Shown: one piece after another, positions 1 through 9,101 of the stretch
Numbering within the stretch: position 1 is the first letter of the stretch
How the letters are laid out: each line of letters opens with the position of its first letter
Origin: JBLEFH01 sp047345645
GTDB lineage: Bacteria; Pseudomonadota; Alphaproteobacteria; Rhodobacterales; Rhodobacteraceae
Length of the DNA stretch: 64,000 bases
Direction: 5' to 3' (one strand)
NCBI GenBank assembly: GCA_047345645.1
Contig: JBLEFH010000006.1
The notes under the pieces: generated by a model
Told to the model about the DNA's origin: nothing
Databases searched by the model: none
What the model saw: only the letters and a program-made list of their open reading frames with translations
Made by a program: the position numbers and the translations under genes

Positions 1-60
1 GATGAGATCGGCGGAGGTGTCGGCCAGCGTGCCGTCGAGATCGAAGAGAATGGTTTTCAT
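1..60 (-). CDS. gph: Phosphoglycolate phosphatase-like HAD hydrolase, N-terminal fragment
   Basis: Only the first 20 codons are in the window; the gene runs off the left edge on the minus strand. They read MKTILFDLDGTLADTSADLI, which contains the HAD motif I (DLDGT) with the nucleophilic aspartate. Divergent placement of a Gph-type phosphatase next to glmU is common in Rhodobacteraceae, which is why Gph is preferred over other HAD enzymes. The substrate cannot be fixed from 20 residues. Confidence 0.7.
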   Translation of the reverse strand, partial: MKTILFDLDGTLADTSADLI

Positions 61-171
61 CCCACCCTCATGCCACAGCCCGCAACAAACCGAAACATGA
101 TATGAGCGTGAGCGCTCTTCCCGCATCATCGCCACATTGCTATAGCAGCCGAAACGATAAAGCAGGTGGTT

Positions 172-1506
172 ATGGAACGGGCACTTATCATTCTCGCCGC
201 AGGGCAAGGCAGCCGGATGCAGTCGGATCTGCCGAAGGTGCTGCACAAGGTCGCGGGCGCGCCGATGCTCTGGCACGCGATGCGCGGCAAGGATGCGGCG
301 CGCTCGGTCGTGGTTGTGGGCCATGGCGGTGACCGGGTGGAAGCCTCGGCCAAGGCGTTTGACGAGGGCGTCGGGATCGCCCGGCAGGACGAGCAGCTTG
401 GCACGGCCCATGCGGTCGCGCAGGCGCGTGCGGCGCTCGACGGGTTCGAGGGCGATGCGATTGTGCTTTATGGCGACACGCCCTTTATCCGCCCGGAGAC
501 GATTGACGCGATGACCGAAGCCCGCGCGGCGGGTGCGTCCGTGGTGGTTCTGGGGTTCGAGGCGGCGGAGCCGGGCGGCTATGGCCGTTTGATTATGGAA
601 GGCGATGCGCTCACCCGCATCGTCGAGGCGAAGGAAGCGACGCCTGAAGAACTCGCCGTAAGTCTCTGTAATTCCGGCGTGATCTGCGCACCTGCGCCGC
701 TGCTTTTCGAGCTGATCGACAAGGTGGGGAACGAGAACGCCAAGGGCGAATATTACCTGACCGATATTGTGGGCCTCGCCGGCGAGCAGGGCCTTAGCTG
801 CGCCGCCGTGCGCTGCGATGAGGCGGAGACGATGGGGGTGAATTCCCGTCTCGATCTCGCCGCCGCCGAAGCCGCGTTTCAGGATCAGGCGCGCCGCGAG
901 GCGATGGTGAACGGCACCACGCTGACGGACCCGGCCAGCGTCTTTTTCGCCTATGACACCGTGATTGGCCGCGATGTGGAGATCGGCCCGAATGTCGTTT
1001 TCGGCCCCGATGTGACCGTCGAGAGCGGCGCAACGATCCTGCCCTTCTGCCATCTCGAAGGATGCCATATCTCGCGCGGTGCGACGGTCGGGCCCTTCGC
1101 CCGCCTGCGCCCCGGTGCGGAACTGGCGGAGGATTCCAAGGTCGGCAATTTCTGCGAGGTGAAGAACGCGCAGATCGACCAGGGCGCGAAGGTCAATCAC
1201 CTCACCTATATCGGCGATGCGCGGGTCGGCAAAAAGGCCAATATCGGCGCGGGCACGATCACCTGCAATTATGACGGCGTGTTCAAGCACCACACCGAGA
1301 TCGGCGATGAGGCGTTCATCGGGTCCAACTCGGCGCTGGTCGCCCCGGTCACGATTGGCGCGGGCGCGCTGGTCGGTTCCGGTTCCGTGATCACACGGGA
1401 TGTGCCGGAGGGGGATATCGCCCTCTCCCGCGCCCGTCAGGAGAATAAAACCGGCATGGCGACCAAGCTGTTCGCCCGGCTGCGTGCGCTCAAGGAGAAA
1501 AAGTAA
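172..1506 (+). CDS. glmU: Bifunctional GlmU: GlcNAc-1-phosphate uridyltransferase / glucosamine-1-phosphate acetyltransferase
   Basis: Makes UDP-GlcNAc for peptidoglycan and lipid A by acetylating glucosamine-1-phosphate and then coupling it to UTP in the cytoplasm. The N-terminal half is a nucleotidyltransferase, with LAAGQGSRM near residues 8-16, GTAHAV near 77-82 and YGDTP near 100-104. The C-terminal half is a left-handed beta-helix of hexapeptide repeats with the acetyltransferase segment NHLTYIGD and NIGAGTITCNYDG. The length of 444 residues is normal for the family. An in-frame GTG lies two codons upstream at 166; the ATG at 172 is preferred because AGCAGG sits at a better distance. 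The stop overlaps the glmS start (TAATG), so the two are translationally coupled. Confidence 0.95.
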   Translation: MERALIILAAGQGSRMQSDLPKVLHKVAGAPMLWHAMRGKDAARSVVVVGHGGDRVEASAKAFDEGVGIARQDEQLGTAHAVAQARAALDGFEGDAIVLYGDTPFIRPETIDAMTEARAAGASVVVLGFEAAEPGGYGRLIMEGDALTRIVEAKEATPEELAVSLCNSGVICAPAPLLFELIDKVGNENAKGEYYLTDIVGLAGEQGLSCAAVRCDEAETMGVNSRLDLAAAEAAFQDQARREAMVNGTTLTDPASVFFAYDTVIGRDVEIGPNVVFGPDVTVESGATILPFCHLEGCHISRGATVGPFARLRPGAELAEDSKVGNFCEVKNAQIDQGAKVNHLTYIGDARVGKKANIGAGTITCNYDGVFKHHTEIGDEAFIGSNSALVAPVTIGAGALVGSGSVITRDVPEGDIALSRARQENKTGMATKLFARLRALKEKK

Positions 1507-3326
1507 TGTGCGGAATTGTAGGCATTCTGGGAAAGAATGAAGTCGCGCCGATCCTTGTCGATGCGCTGCGGCGGCTGGAATATCGCGGCTATGACAGCGC
1601 CGGGATCGCGACGGTCAACGGGGGCGAGTTGGACCGCCGCCGCGCCGTTGGCAAGCTGGTGAACCTCTCGGACGAGCTGGTCCACAACCCGCTGCGCGGC
1701 AAAAGCGGCATCGGGCATACTCGCTGGGCGACGCACGGGGTGCCCTCGGTCGAGAATGCGCATCCGCATAAGTCGGGACCGGTGGCTGTGGTCCACAACG
1801 GGATTATCGAGAATTTCAAGGAGTTGCGCGCCGATCTTAAAGCGGACGGCTATGAGGCGCAGACCCAGACGGACACGGAAACCATCGTGATGCTCTGCGC
1901 GCGCGAATTGGCCCGCGGCAAAGACCCGCGTGCCGCAGTCGCCGCCACGCTGGCGCAGCTTCATGGGGCCTTTGCGGTCGCGTTTCTTTTTGAGGGTGAG
2001 GAGGATCTGATGATCGCCGCCCGCAAGGGCTCGCCGCTCGCGATTGGCTATGGCGAGGGTGAGATGTATATCGGCTCGGACGCGCTGGCCCTTGCCCCGA
2101 TGACCAACCGCGTGGCCTTTCTCGAAGAGGGTGACCGGGCGGAGATCACCCGCGCGGGCGCGACCGTCTATGATGAGAGCGGTGCGGAAGTGACCCGCGA
2201 GGTGCGGAGCCTCGATCTCAAGGCCAGCCATTCGGAAAAGGGCAATTATCGCCATTTCATGATCAAGGAGATCCATGACCAGCCTGCGGTGCTTTCCGAC
2301 GCGCTGGCCCATTATCTCAACCCGGCGCGGGACGGGATCGCGCTTGGTCTCGATCTCGATTTCACGGCCTATGACCGCATCGTCATGGTCGCCTGCGGCA
2401 CGGCGTTTTACGCCTGTCATGTGGCGAAATACTGGCTGGAGGATCTCGCGCGGGTGCCGGTGGAGATCGACGTGGCGAGCGAATTTCGCTACCGCGAGCC
2501 GCCCCTTGGCCAGAACACGTTGGCGATTTTCGTGAGCCAGTCCGGCGAGACCGCCGACACGCTCGCGGCGCTGCGTTACTGCAAGGGCAAGGCGAAAACC
2601 ATCATGGCGATCGTGAATGTGGAGGAAAGCTCCATCGCTCGCGAAAGCGATGTGGCGCTGCCGATCCATGCGGGGCCGGAGATTGGTGTGGCCTCGACCA
2701 AGGCGTTTACCTGCCAACTCGCGCTGCTCGCGGCGCTGACCATCGAGATCGGCGCGGCGCGCGGCACGCTGGACGGCGCGCGGCAGGGCGAATTGACGGC
2801 GGCGCTCGCGGCGGTGCCGGGGCTCATCAATGGCGCGCTCAACGATCTGACGCCCTATGAAGAGATCAGTTATGAACTCGCCAAAGCCTCCGACATTCTC
2901 TTCTTGGGTCGCGGCGCGCTCTATCCGCTGGCGCTGGAGGGGGCGCTGAAACTTAAGGAAATCAGCTACATCCACGCGGAAGGCTACGCCTCGGGCGAGT
3001 TGAAACACGGGCCGATTGCGCTCATTGACGAATCCGTGCCGGTCATCACCTTCGCCCCGACGGACCCGCTTTTCGAGAAAACCGTCTCGAATATGCAGGA
3101 GGTCATGGCGCGCGGCGGGCGGGTGCTGCTGGTCAGCGATGCCACCGGGCTTGGCGAGGCGGGCGAGGATGTGTGGTCGAGCCTCACCCTGCCCCAGGTC
3201 GATCCGTTTATTTCACCGATTCTTTACGCGATCCCGGCACAGTTGCTCGCCTATTACACAGCGATTGCGAAGGGGACCGATGTGGACCAGCCGCGCAATC
3301 TGGCGAAGTCGGTGACGGTGGAATGA
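1506..3326 (+). CDS. glmS: Glutamine--fructose-6-phosphate aminotransferase (isomerizing)
   Basis: Converts fructose-6-phosphate and glutamine to glucosamine-6-phosphate, the first committed step towards UDP-GlcNAc. The protein begins MCGIVGILG, so Met removal exposes the Cys nucleophile of the glutaminase domain. Two SIS domains follow, with SQSGETADT in the first, and the chain ends in the typical tail DQPRNLAKSVTVE. The 606-residue length matches the family. It overlaps glmU by one base and the next acetyltransferase gene by four (ATGA). No glmS ribozyme-like 5' region is possible because there is no leader. Confidence 0.96.
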   Translation: MCGIVGILGKNEVAPILVDALRRLEYRGYDSAGIATVNGGELDRRRAVGKLVNLSDELVHNPLRGKSGIGHTRWATHGVPSVENAHPHKSGPVAVVHNGIIENFKELRADLKADGYEAQTQTDTETIVMLCARELARGKDPRAAVAATLAQLHGAFAVAFLFEGEEDLMIAARKGSPLAIGYGEGEMYIGSDALALAPMTNRVAFLEEGDRAEITRAGATVYDESGAEVTREVRSLDLKASHSEKGNYRHFMIKEIHDQPAVLSDALAHYLNPARDGIALGLDLDFTAYDRIVMVACGTAFYACHVAKYWLEDLARVPVEIDVASEFRYREPPLGQNTLAIFVSQSGETADTLAALRYCKGKAKTIMAIVNVEESSIARESDVALPIHAGPEIGVASTKAFTCQLALLAALTIEIGAARGTLDGARQGELTAALAAVPGLINGALNDLTPYEEISYELAKASDILFLGRGALYPLALEGALKLKEISYIHAEGYASGELKHGPIALIDESVPVITFAPTDPLFEKTVSNMQEVMARGGRVLLVSDATGLGEAGEDVWSSLTLPQVDPFISPILYAIPAQLLAYYTAIAKGTDVDQPRNLAKSVTVE

Positions 3327-3739
3327 ACAGACATATCCGGGTGTTCAGGGAATCGGAGAGCGATGACCTGATCGCCCTTTGGCATAGCTGCGGGCTGGTG
3401 CGCCCCATGCATGACCCTAGGCAGGATATCACGCGGGCGCTGGCCGCCCCGGCTTGCCGGATCATCGTTTACGGCTCGCCGATCAAGGGCTCGGTCATGG
3501 TGGGTTATGACGGGCATCGCGGCTGGCTCTACTTTCTTGCCGTCGAGCCGGAGGCACGCGGCGACGGGATCGCCCGCGCGATGATCAAGGCGGCGGAGAA
3601 ATGGCTGCGGGAGATCGGCTGCGTCAAGATGATGGGGCTGGCCCATCCGACGAACCCTTCGGCGCAGGCTTATCCCGCGCTTGGGCTTCAGGAAGAAGCG
3701 CCGATTGTCTTCGGGCGGCGGCTGGCGGTGGACGAATAA
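3323..3739 (+). CDS. GNAT-family N-acetyltransferase (YpeA-like)
   Basis: A 138-residue protein with a GNAT fold pattern: an acceptor half, then a core VEPEARGDGIARAMI segment that matches the acetyl-CoA pyrophosphate-binding motif A (R/Q-x-x-G-x-G/A), followed by a helix and the PALGL region near the C-terminus. It resembles the YpeA family, whose substrate is unknown to me. The ATG at 3323 overlaps the glmS stop (ATGA), so it is probably co-translated with glmU-glmS. Longer in-frame starts back to 3173 lie inside glmS and are not needed. Confidence 0.85.
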   Translation: MNRHIRVFRESESDDLIALWHSCGLVRPMHDPRQDITRALAAPACRIIVYGSPIKGSVMVGYDGHRGWLYFLAVEPEARGDGIARAMIKAAEKWLREIGCVKMMGLAHPTNPSAQAYPALGLQEEAPIVFGRRLAVDE

Positions 3740-3781
3740 CGCCGCCCTCGCTTTTTGGCCAAGGGCTGTTAGGCTCGGGCC

Positions 3782-4612
3782 ATGGATGACCGCCTCAGCA
3801 AATTCGCGCGTTTCAAGGCGCTTCATGAGCAGGACCGCGCTTTTGTCATTCCGAATCCTTGGGATGCGGGCTCGGCGCGGCTGCTCGCTTCGGTCGGATT
3901 TGACGCGCTGGCGACGACGAGCGCGGGCTATGCCTTCTCCGTCGGCAAGCGCGATTCCTTTGCGGCACTGACACGTGGTGAGATTTTGGCCAATGCGCAG
4001 GCGATTGTGGAGGCGACGGATCTGCCGGTCTCCGCCGACCTCGAAGAAGGGTTCGGGCGGACCCCGCAGGCCTGCGCAGAGACGATCGAGGCGGCGATTG
4101 CGGTCGGCCTTGTCGGCGGGTCGATCGAGGATGCGACCGGCGATCAGAACGCGCCGATTTTCCCGATGGATCAGGCGGTTGCGCGGATTGCGGCGGCTGC
4201 GGAGGTCGCGCAGCGGCGCGGGTTTCTGCTGACCGCGCGGGCTGAGAATTTCCTGTGCGGCCGCCCGGATCTTGCGGACACCATCGCCCGGCTTCAGGCG
4301 TTCTCAGAGGCCGGTGCGGATGTGCTCTATGCGCCCGGCCTGCCGGATCTGGAGGCGATCCGCACCCTCTGCGCCGAGGTGGACAAGCCCGTGAATGTGG
4401 TGATGGGCCTGCGCGCGCCGCTTTATACGGTGGAGGAGCTGTCGGGCGCAGGCGTCAAGCGGATCAGCGTCGGCGGCTCTTTCGCCCGCGCGGCCTTCGG
4501 CGCGCTCAAGCGGGCGGCGGAGGAGGTCCGGGCGGGCAGTTTCACCTATGCGGAGGACGCGATGCCCGGCGCGGAGATCGCCGCGCTGATGGACAGCGTC
4601 AAACGCGGCTGA
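3782..4612 (+). CDS. Isocitrate lyase / phosphoenolpyruvate mutase family protein
   Basis: A 276-residue TIM-barrel protein of the ICL/PEP mutase superfamily. Visible family segments are IPNPWDAGSARLL near the start, SADLEEGFG for the metal-binding acidic loop, GSIEDATG, and TARAENFL. The family includes oxaloacetate decarboxylase-like and carboxyvinyl-carboxyphosphonate phosphorylmutase-like enzymes acting on C-C or C-P bonds of 2-oxoacids. I cannot tell the substrate. No isocitrate-lyase KKCGH motif is seen, so it is not classical AceA. It follows the acetyltransferase gene by 42 bases and its stop abuts the convergent antiporter gene. Confidence 0.85.
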   Translation: MDDRLSKFARFKALHEQDRAFVIPNPWDAGSARLLASVGFDALATTSAGYAFSVGKRDSFAALTRGEILANAQAIVEATDLPVSADLEEGFGRTPQACAETIEAAIAVGLVGGSIEDATGDQNAPIFPMDQAVARIAAAAEVAQRRGFLLTARAENFLCGRPDLADTIARLQAFSEAGADVLYAPGLPDLEAIRTLCAEVDKPVNVVMGLRAPLYTVEELSGAGVKRISVGGSFARAAFGALKRAAEEVRAGSFTYAEDAMPGAEIAALMDSVKRG

Positions 4613-6508
4613 TTACGCCGCGCCGCCCGGCTCCTCATCCTTCGATTCCTTCTCCGCTTTCTTCTCCGCCCCGGCCTGTTTCTTGGCGCGGCGCGCTTCG
4701 CGGCGGGCCTCGGCCTCAGCGTCTTTTTCCGGCTGCGGCGGCGCGAAGGCGATCACGGAATCGCCCGGATTAAGCTTCGGCGTGTATTTGTCCATCGCAA
4801 ACTCCACCTCGCCATTCTCGTGCAACACCCCGATGACGACCGCCTCGGGGCGCTGCTCGCGGTAGCGCTCGATAGGATATTCCTCGGAGACGCGGGTGGT
4901 CACGAAGACCCAGCCATCGGAGAGACGGCTCGAATAATCCTCATAGGTCAGCCCGCCTTCGCCAAGGGTGCGTCCGCCAAGGGTGATGGGCAGATCGCGG
5001 CCCCCTTCCCGGCGCTCGTGACGGCCGATCTGGAACACTTCATTGCGGCCAAATTCCGGCGCGAAATCGGTGCAGATCAGGGCGTTATAGGCGTCATTGT
5101 CGGTGGCGGTGATGAGCGTGCCATAGCGGTTGAACTCGATATGATGCTCGGCCCGTTCGGACAGGATCTCGCCGTGGAAATTGGCGACACCTTCCTGCCG
5201 CGCGCTGCGCAAGCGGAAATAGTTACGGTCCGCGATGAGGACCGGGACTTTGGCCGCCATCAGCGTTTGCGCCAGCGCCGTGACCCAGCGGGAGCCGCCG
5301 ACGAACATCACCCCCGGCACTTCGCGCGACGTCAGCCCGAGGATGCGGGCGAGCGGGCCCATGGAGAAGCCGTGCAGGACGACGGTGGCGGCGACGAGGA
5401 CAAAGGCGAGCGCGGGCAACATAGCCCCGTCCTCGACCCCAAGTTCCACCAGCCGCGCGCCGAAGAGGCCGGAGACCGCCACGGCGACCACACCGCGCGG
5501 GCCGATCCAGGCGACCATGGCGCGTTCCTGCCATGTCAGCGACGTGCCCATAAGCGAGACCAGCACGGTGATCGGGCGGGCCACGAACACGATGGCGAGG
5601 ACGAACAGAAGCGCCCGCATGTCGAGTGAGGCGATCATGTCGAAGCTGATATCGGAGGCGAGCAGGATGAAGACGCCGGAGACCAGCAGGATCGTCACAT
5701 GCTCCTTGAAGCGTTTCAGTTCCTCCAGCGACGGCATATTGGCGTTGGCCATATAGACGCCCATCACGGTCACGGCGAGCAGGCCGGATTCGTGGAGGAC
5801 CACATCGGTCACGGCATAGACGGCGAGCAGCACGGCAAAGAGAACCGGCACTTTCATATATTCCGGCACATAGCCGCGGATGAACACGCGGGCGAGGAAC
5901 CAGCCCGCCGCATAGCCTAGGATCACCGCCCAAGAGATGCCGTAAGCGAGATGGCCAAGCGCGCCGCCAAGCGTGCCTGCGCCGTAGAAGGCGGAGAAGA
6001 GTTCAAACGCCAGCACGGCGGCGAGCGCGCCGATGGGATCGTTGATGATGGCTTCCCATTTCAGCACCGAGGCGGGTTTTTGCGCCAGCCGCGCCTGACG
6101 GAGCATCGGGGTGATCACGGTCGGGCCTGTCACGATGAGGATGCCGCCGAGGACCAGCGAGCTTTCCCACGACAGGCCCGCCGCGTAGTGGCAGGCCAGC
6201 GTCGAGAGTGCCCAGCCGAGCGGCGCGCCGATATAGACGAGCCGCCGCACCGCCTTGGAGCTTTCGCGAAGCTCGTGGAAATGGAGCGTCAGCCCGCCCT
6301 CAAAGAGGATCACCGCCACGGCGACGGAGACGATGGGCCGGAACAATTCGCCAAAATCTTCCGCCGGGTTGATGAGCCCGGTGATCGGCCCCGCGATGAG
6401 ACCGGCGGCGAGCATCAGCACGATGGCCGGAAGCTGCAACCGCCACGCCAGCCATTGCGAGCCGACGCCGAGCACGCCGATGATTGCGAAAAGAAGTGCC
6501 GGTTCCAT
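4613..6508 (-). CDS. CPA1-family sodium:proton antiporter with C-terminal RCK-like domain
   Basis: Inner-membrane cation:proton antiporter of 631 residues. About twelve hydrophobic segments fill residues 1-400, including GPITGLINP near the N-terminus and GPRGVVAVAVSGLF, a conserved NhaP/NhaG-type segment. After the membrane part comes a TrkA-N-like nucleotide-binding region starting near FVGGSRWVTALAQTL, then a TrkA-C-like portion and a lysine/glutamate-rich tail of about 35 residues, probably cytoplasmic. The start has a clear ribosome-binding site (CAGGAG, 6 bases before ATG). It stands alone, convergent with the ICL-type gene. Ion specificity (sodium or potassium) is not readable. Confidence 0.87.
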   Translation of the reverse strand: MEPALLFAIIGVLGVGSQWLAWRLQLPAIVLMLAAGLIAGPITGLINPAEDFGELFRPIVSVAVAVILFEGGLTLHFHELRESSKAVRRLVYIGAPLGWALSTLACHYAAGLSWESSLVLGGILIVTGPTVITPMLRQARLAQKPASVLKWEAIINDPIGALAAVLAFELFSAFYGAGTLGGALGHLAYGISWAVILGYAAGWFLARVFIRGYVPEYMKVPVLFAVLLAVYAVTDVVLHESGLLAVTVMGVYMANANMPSLEELKRFKEHVTILLVSGVFILLASDISFDMIASLDMRALLFVLAIVFVARPITVLVSLMGTSLTWQERAMVAWIGPRGVVAVAVSGLFGARLVELGVEDGAMLPALAFVLVAATVVLHGFSMGPLARILGLTSREVPGVMFVGGSRWVTALAQTLMAAKVPVLIADRNYFRLRSARQEGVANFHGEILSERAEHHIEFNRYGTLITATDNDAYNALICTDFAPEFGRNEVFQIGRHERREGGRDLPITLGGRTLGEGGLTYEDYSSRLSDGWVFVTTRVSEEYPIERYREQRPEAVVIGVLHENGEVEFAMDKYTPKLNPGDSVIAFAPPQPEKDAEAEARREARRAKKQAGAEKKAEKESKDEEPGGAA

Positions 6509-6567
6509 CTGTAACTCCTGCCATGGCGAAAAGGCGTTGCATTGCGCCGAGTTAGCTTAATCTCTTC

Positions 6568-7164
6568 TTAATTCGGCTTCACGTCGAGGTCGAGAATTTC
6601 CGTGATGTCCGCGCCAAGCGCCGTCATCGCATCCATGGAGAGTTGCGAGCCGCTGGACGCGCCTTTTCCGCTTGGGATCAGGGTCAGCGTCGCGCTGCGG
6701 TTGTTGCCGAGATTGGTGACGGTGCCTTGAGTCTGGCGGCTGACGAGGCCGGTTTCCAGACTCATTTGCGGCTGAGAGAGCGAGCCGAGGCTGGCGGTGG
6801 TTTTGCCCGCCTGCCCAGCGCTGCCGCCGGAGGATGCCGCGCCGCCGCCCGCCTGTTTCTGCGCCGCCTTGTCGCCTGCGGGCGCGCCAGCGGCGGCATC
6901 GAGCGGCATCGGGGTCGCCTGCGCCGTGCCAAAGTCAATCGGGCTGCCGCCATAGCTCGGCGCGAGGCCGCCATAAGGATCACTCGACTCGCCCGCCTCG
7001 CCGCCGATGCCCCCGCCATAGACCGCGCCGCCCTGCCCGCGATTATGCGCGGCCATGAGCTGCGTGCCGCTCATGCGCAAGGGATCGTCGGTCGGCGTCA
7101 CCGGCCCGCTCGCCGCGCAGGCGGTCAGAAAAGCAATCGGGACAAAGGCAATAATCAGGCGCAT
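6568..7164 (-). CDS. Putative lipoprotein, unrecognised
   Basis: A 198-residue protein starting with a short hydrophobic signal sequence and a lipobox FLTAC (residues about 14-18), so it is probably lipid-anchored at Cys18. The middle is a glycine-, alanine- and serine-rich low-complexity stretch. The C-terminal third is more ordered, with the segment LTLIPSGKGASSGS and a final ITEILDLDVKPN. I do not recognise the family. The ATG at 7164 is preferred over an upstream GTG at 7170 because CCGGAG lies at the right distance. Confidence 0.7.
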   Translation of the reverse strand: MRLIIAFVPIAFLTACAASGPVTPTDDPLRMSGTQLMAAHNRGQGGAVYGGGIGGEAGESSDPYGGLAPSYGGSPIDFGTAQATPMPLDAAAGAPAGDKAAQKQAGGGAASSGGSAGQAGKTTASLGSLSQPQMSLETGLVSRQTQGTVTNLGNNRSATLTLIPSGKGASSGSQLSMDAMTALGADITEILDLDVKPN

Positions 7165-7262
7165 CCGCACTCCGGGGTCTGGCAGTGAATTCAGCCTCGC
7201 ACCATGACCAATCGGGCGGCGCTTGCCAAGGGTGCGTGCGCGGGTGGCGGCGACGTCCGGCG

Positions 7263-7997
7263 TCAGACCGCGCTTTGCCGCATGAGCCGCGCGCGGGCGG
7301 GCGGGATGCGGTCGATCTCAAGGCCGGTGAAGACATGGAGCGTGCCGAGATCATGGTCGATCACCGCGTGATCCGAGACCCATCCGCCCATCACCAGATA
7401 GCTGCGGAGCAAGGGCGGCATGTGTTTTTGCGCGCGTTTGAGGTCTGGGCGCATCCGGGCCAGCACCTTGGCGAAGCGAAAGACGCGCGGTGCTTTCACG
7501 CGCGGGAGCCAGCGTTTCGGGCCAAGATGGCGGGCGCGCAACAGAGCAAAGGCGTCGAGATAATCCTGCTCATCGGTGCCGTGAAAGGACGCGCAGCCAA
7601 AGAGCATACGCACGCCATTTTGATCGACATAGCGGGTCATTCCGGCCCATGCGGCGCGCAGAATGTCCGGGTCGCGCCAGTCGGGATCGACGCAGAAGCG
7701 GCCCATCTCGACCATCGGCTGGGTGTAGCCATGGAGCGCGGACAGCTCATAATAGCGGGCCGAATAGCTTTTGCCGATCTCCGCGCCGCTGCTGAAGGGG
7801 AGCATCCGGAAACAGGCGACAAGCTGGCCCTCCCCCGTCTCCACCATGATGTGATCGCAAAGGGAATCGAAATCATCGGCGTCGAGCGCGCCGCCCCGAA
7901 AGGCCCGCCCGCGCAGGGCCTGACAGGCGATAAGATCCTCCGCGCGCTGCGCCTGGCGCAGGTGATACCGCCCGAAACTCTCTGCCAGCTTTTGCAT
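7263..7997 (-). CDS. olsB: L-ornithine N-alpha-acyltransferase-like protein (OlsB family)
   Basis: A 244-residue acyl-ACP-dependent N-acyltransferase of the hemolysin/OlsB type. Family-like segments are a start region with RAEDLIACQALRGRAF, ELSALHGY, MVEMGRFCVDP and LFGCASFHGTD. OlsB makes lyso-ornithine lipid, which OlsA then acylates to give ornithine lipid, a phosphorus-free membrane lipid common in Rhodobacteraceae. No olsA is adjacent. The start at 7997 is chosen because GGAGAG precedes it, while the longer frame back to 8159 runs over the upstream intergenic region. An amino-acid head group other than ornithine cannot be excluded. Confidence 0.8.
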   Translation of the reverse strand: MQKLAESFGRYHLRQAQRAEDLIACQALRGRAFRGGALDADDFDSLCDHIMVETGEGQLVACFRMLPFSSGAEIGKSYSARYYELSALHGYTQPMVEMGRFCVDPDWRDPDILRAAWAGMTRYVDQNGVRMLFGCASFHGTDEQDYLDAFALLRARHLGPKRWLPRVKAPRVFRFAKVLARMRPDLKRAQKHMPPLLRSYLVMGGWVSDHAVIDHDLGTLHVFTGLEIDRIPPARARLMRQSAV

Positions 7998-8139
7998 CGC
8001 TCGCTCTCCTCGCCGCGGCCAAGTCCCTTGCATGACCAAGATAAGCGCATAAATTTCAAGAAACCATGACGCGCCTGTGACAGTTTCATATTCCTTTGCG
8101 GAAGATGTCACCGGAGCGGGCGCAAACCCGGAGGACGAT

Positions 8140-8541
8140 ATGAGCGACAAAATCACCAAATCCGATGCTGAATGGCGGCAGGAGTTGAGCGATCTGGCCT
8201 ATAAGGTGACCCGCAAGGGCGGCACGGAGCGCGCCTTCACCCATGACAATTTCCCCAAATCCGCCGGGGTGTTTGAATGCGTCTGCTGCGGTGCGCCGCT
8301 TTTCGATGCGGACACGAAATTCGACAGCGGGACCGGCTGGCCGAGTTTTTACGCGCCGATTTCGAAAGACGCGGTGGAAGAGCATGAGGACCGCAAGCTT
8401 TTCATGCGGCGCACGGAAATCACCTGCGCGCGCTGCGATGCGCATCTGGGCCATGTCTTTCCCGACGGCCCGCAGCCCACGGGGCTGCGCTATTGCATGA
8501 ATGGGGTTGCGCTGAATTTCGACGCGAAAAACGAGGGCTAA
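8140..8541 (+). CDS. msrB: Peptide-methionine (R)-S-oxide reductase MsrB
   Basis: Repairs the R-diastereomer of methionine sulfoxide in oxidised proteins. The 133-residue sequence has two zinc-binding CxxC pairs (CVCC and CARC), the substrate-pocket segment SGTGWPSF, and the catalytic cysteine in RYCMN near the C-terminus. The start at 8140 is preceded by GGAGGA; an in-frame upstream start at 8077 would add 21 residues without family support. It is a stand-alone gene, divergent from olsB. Confidence 0.95.
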   Translation: MSDKITKSDAEWRQELSDLAYKVTRKGGTERAFTHDNFPKSAGVFECVCCGAPLFDADTKFDSGTGWPSFYAPISKDAVEEHEDRKLFMRRTEITCARCDAHLGHVFPDGPQPTGLRYCMNGVALNFDAKNEG

Positions 8542-8562
8542 CCACGCCGCGCGCGGCGGCGG

Positions 8563-9018
8563 TTAGTCGTCGCCGCCGAGGAAATCGCCCGCATTGAGAT
8601 TGCCGATGCTGCCCAGAAGCTGCGTCAGCACATTGAGCGAGCGGCCACTGGTGACGGTGACATCACGGGTCAGGTCGATCACGCGGCCATCGCGGAGGCC
8701 ATAGCGGGTGATGTCCGCCACCGTGTTGTTTTCATTGAAGGTCACGACCATCACTTCGCGGTCCACCTCTTCGGGCGCGTTCCAGGTGAAATTGCGGACG
8801 CGCTTGCGCAGATAGATCCACTCATTGCCGTCAAGAAGGCCCTGCGCGGCAGGCACGCCGAGAATCGCCTCGGCGCTCATCCGGTCTGTCTGGCCGTAGG
8901 AAATCTGCGCCAGATCCTCTTCGGAGGGCACATATCCGTGGACATCATAGGTCGGCGAACAGGCAATCATTCCAGCCACGAGCAGGCCAAGCCCCGCTTT
9001 TTTGCCATAAGACGCCAT
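8563..9018 (-). CDS. bamE: Outer-membrane assembly lipoprotein BamE (SmpA/OmlA family)
   Basis: A 151-residue lipoprotein with signal sequence and lipobox GMIAC (Cys20). The SmpA/OmlA core follows: a QISYGQTDRMSAEAILGVPA segment, the WIYL strand, and the VMVVTFNENNTVADI strand. In the family this is a small accessory subunit of the BAM complex that inserts beta-barrel proteins into the outer membrane. GAGG precedes the ATG by eight bases. The gene is divergent from the DUF177 gene, an arrangement I associate with Rhodobacteraceae. Confidence 0.88.
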   Translation of the reverse strand: MASYGKKAGLGLLVAGMIACSPTYDVHGYVPSEEDLAQISYGQTDRMSAEAILGVPAAQGLLDGNEWIYLRKRVRNFTWNAPEEVDREVMVVTFNENNTVADITRYGLRDGRVIDLTRDVTVTSGRSLNVLTQLLGSIGNLNAGDFLGGDD

Positions 9019-9101
9019 TGTTCGACCTCGCTTGAAAATCCAAACTCAGGGTGTCAGCTATACCGAGACGCGCGCAAGTTCAAGAATCCGATGGAGTCAC
9101 C

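Noticed and set aside
1506..1520. A glmS ribozyme before glmS
   Set aside because: glmS starts inside the glmU stop, so there is no leader to hold one.
1437..3008. 523-codon open frame on the minus strand opposite glmS
   Set aside because: It is antisense to a strongly supported gene, has an Arg/His-rich composition typical of high-GC shadow frames, and shows no family motif.
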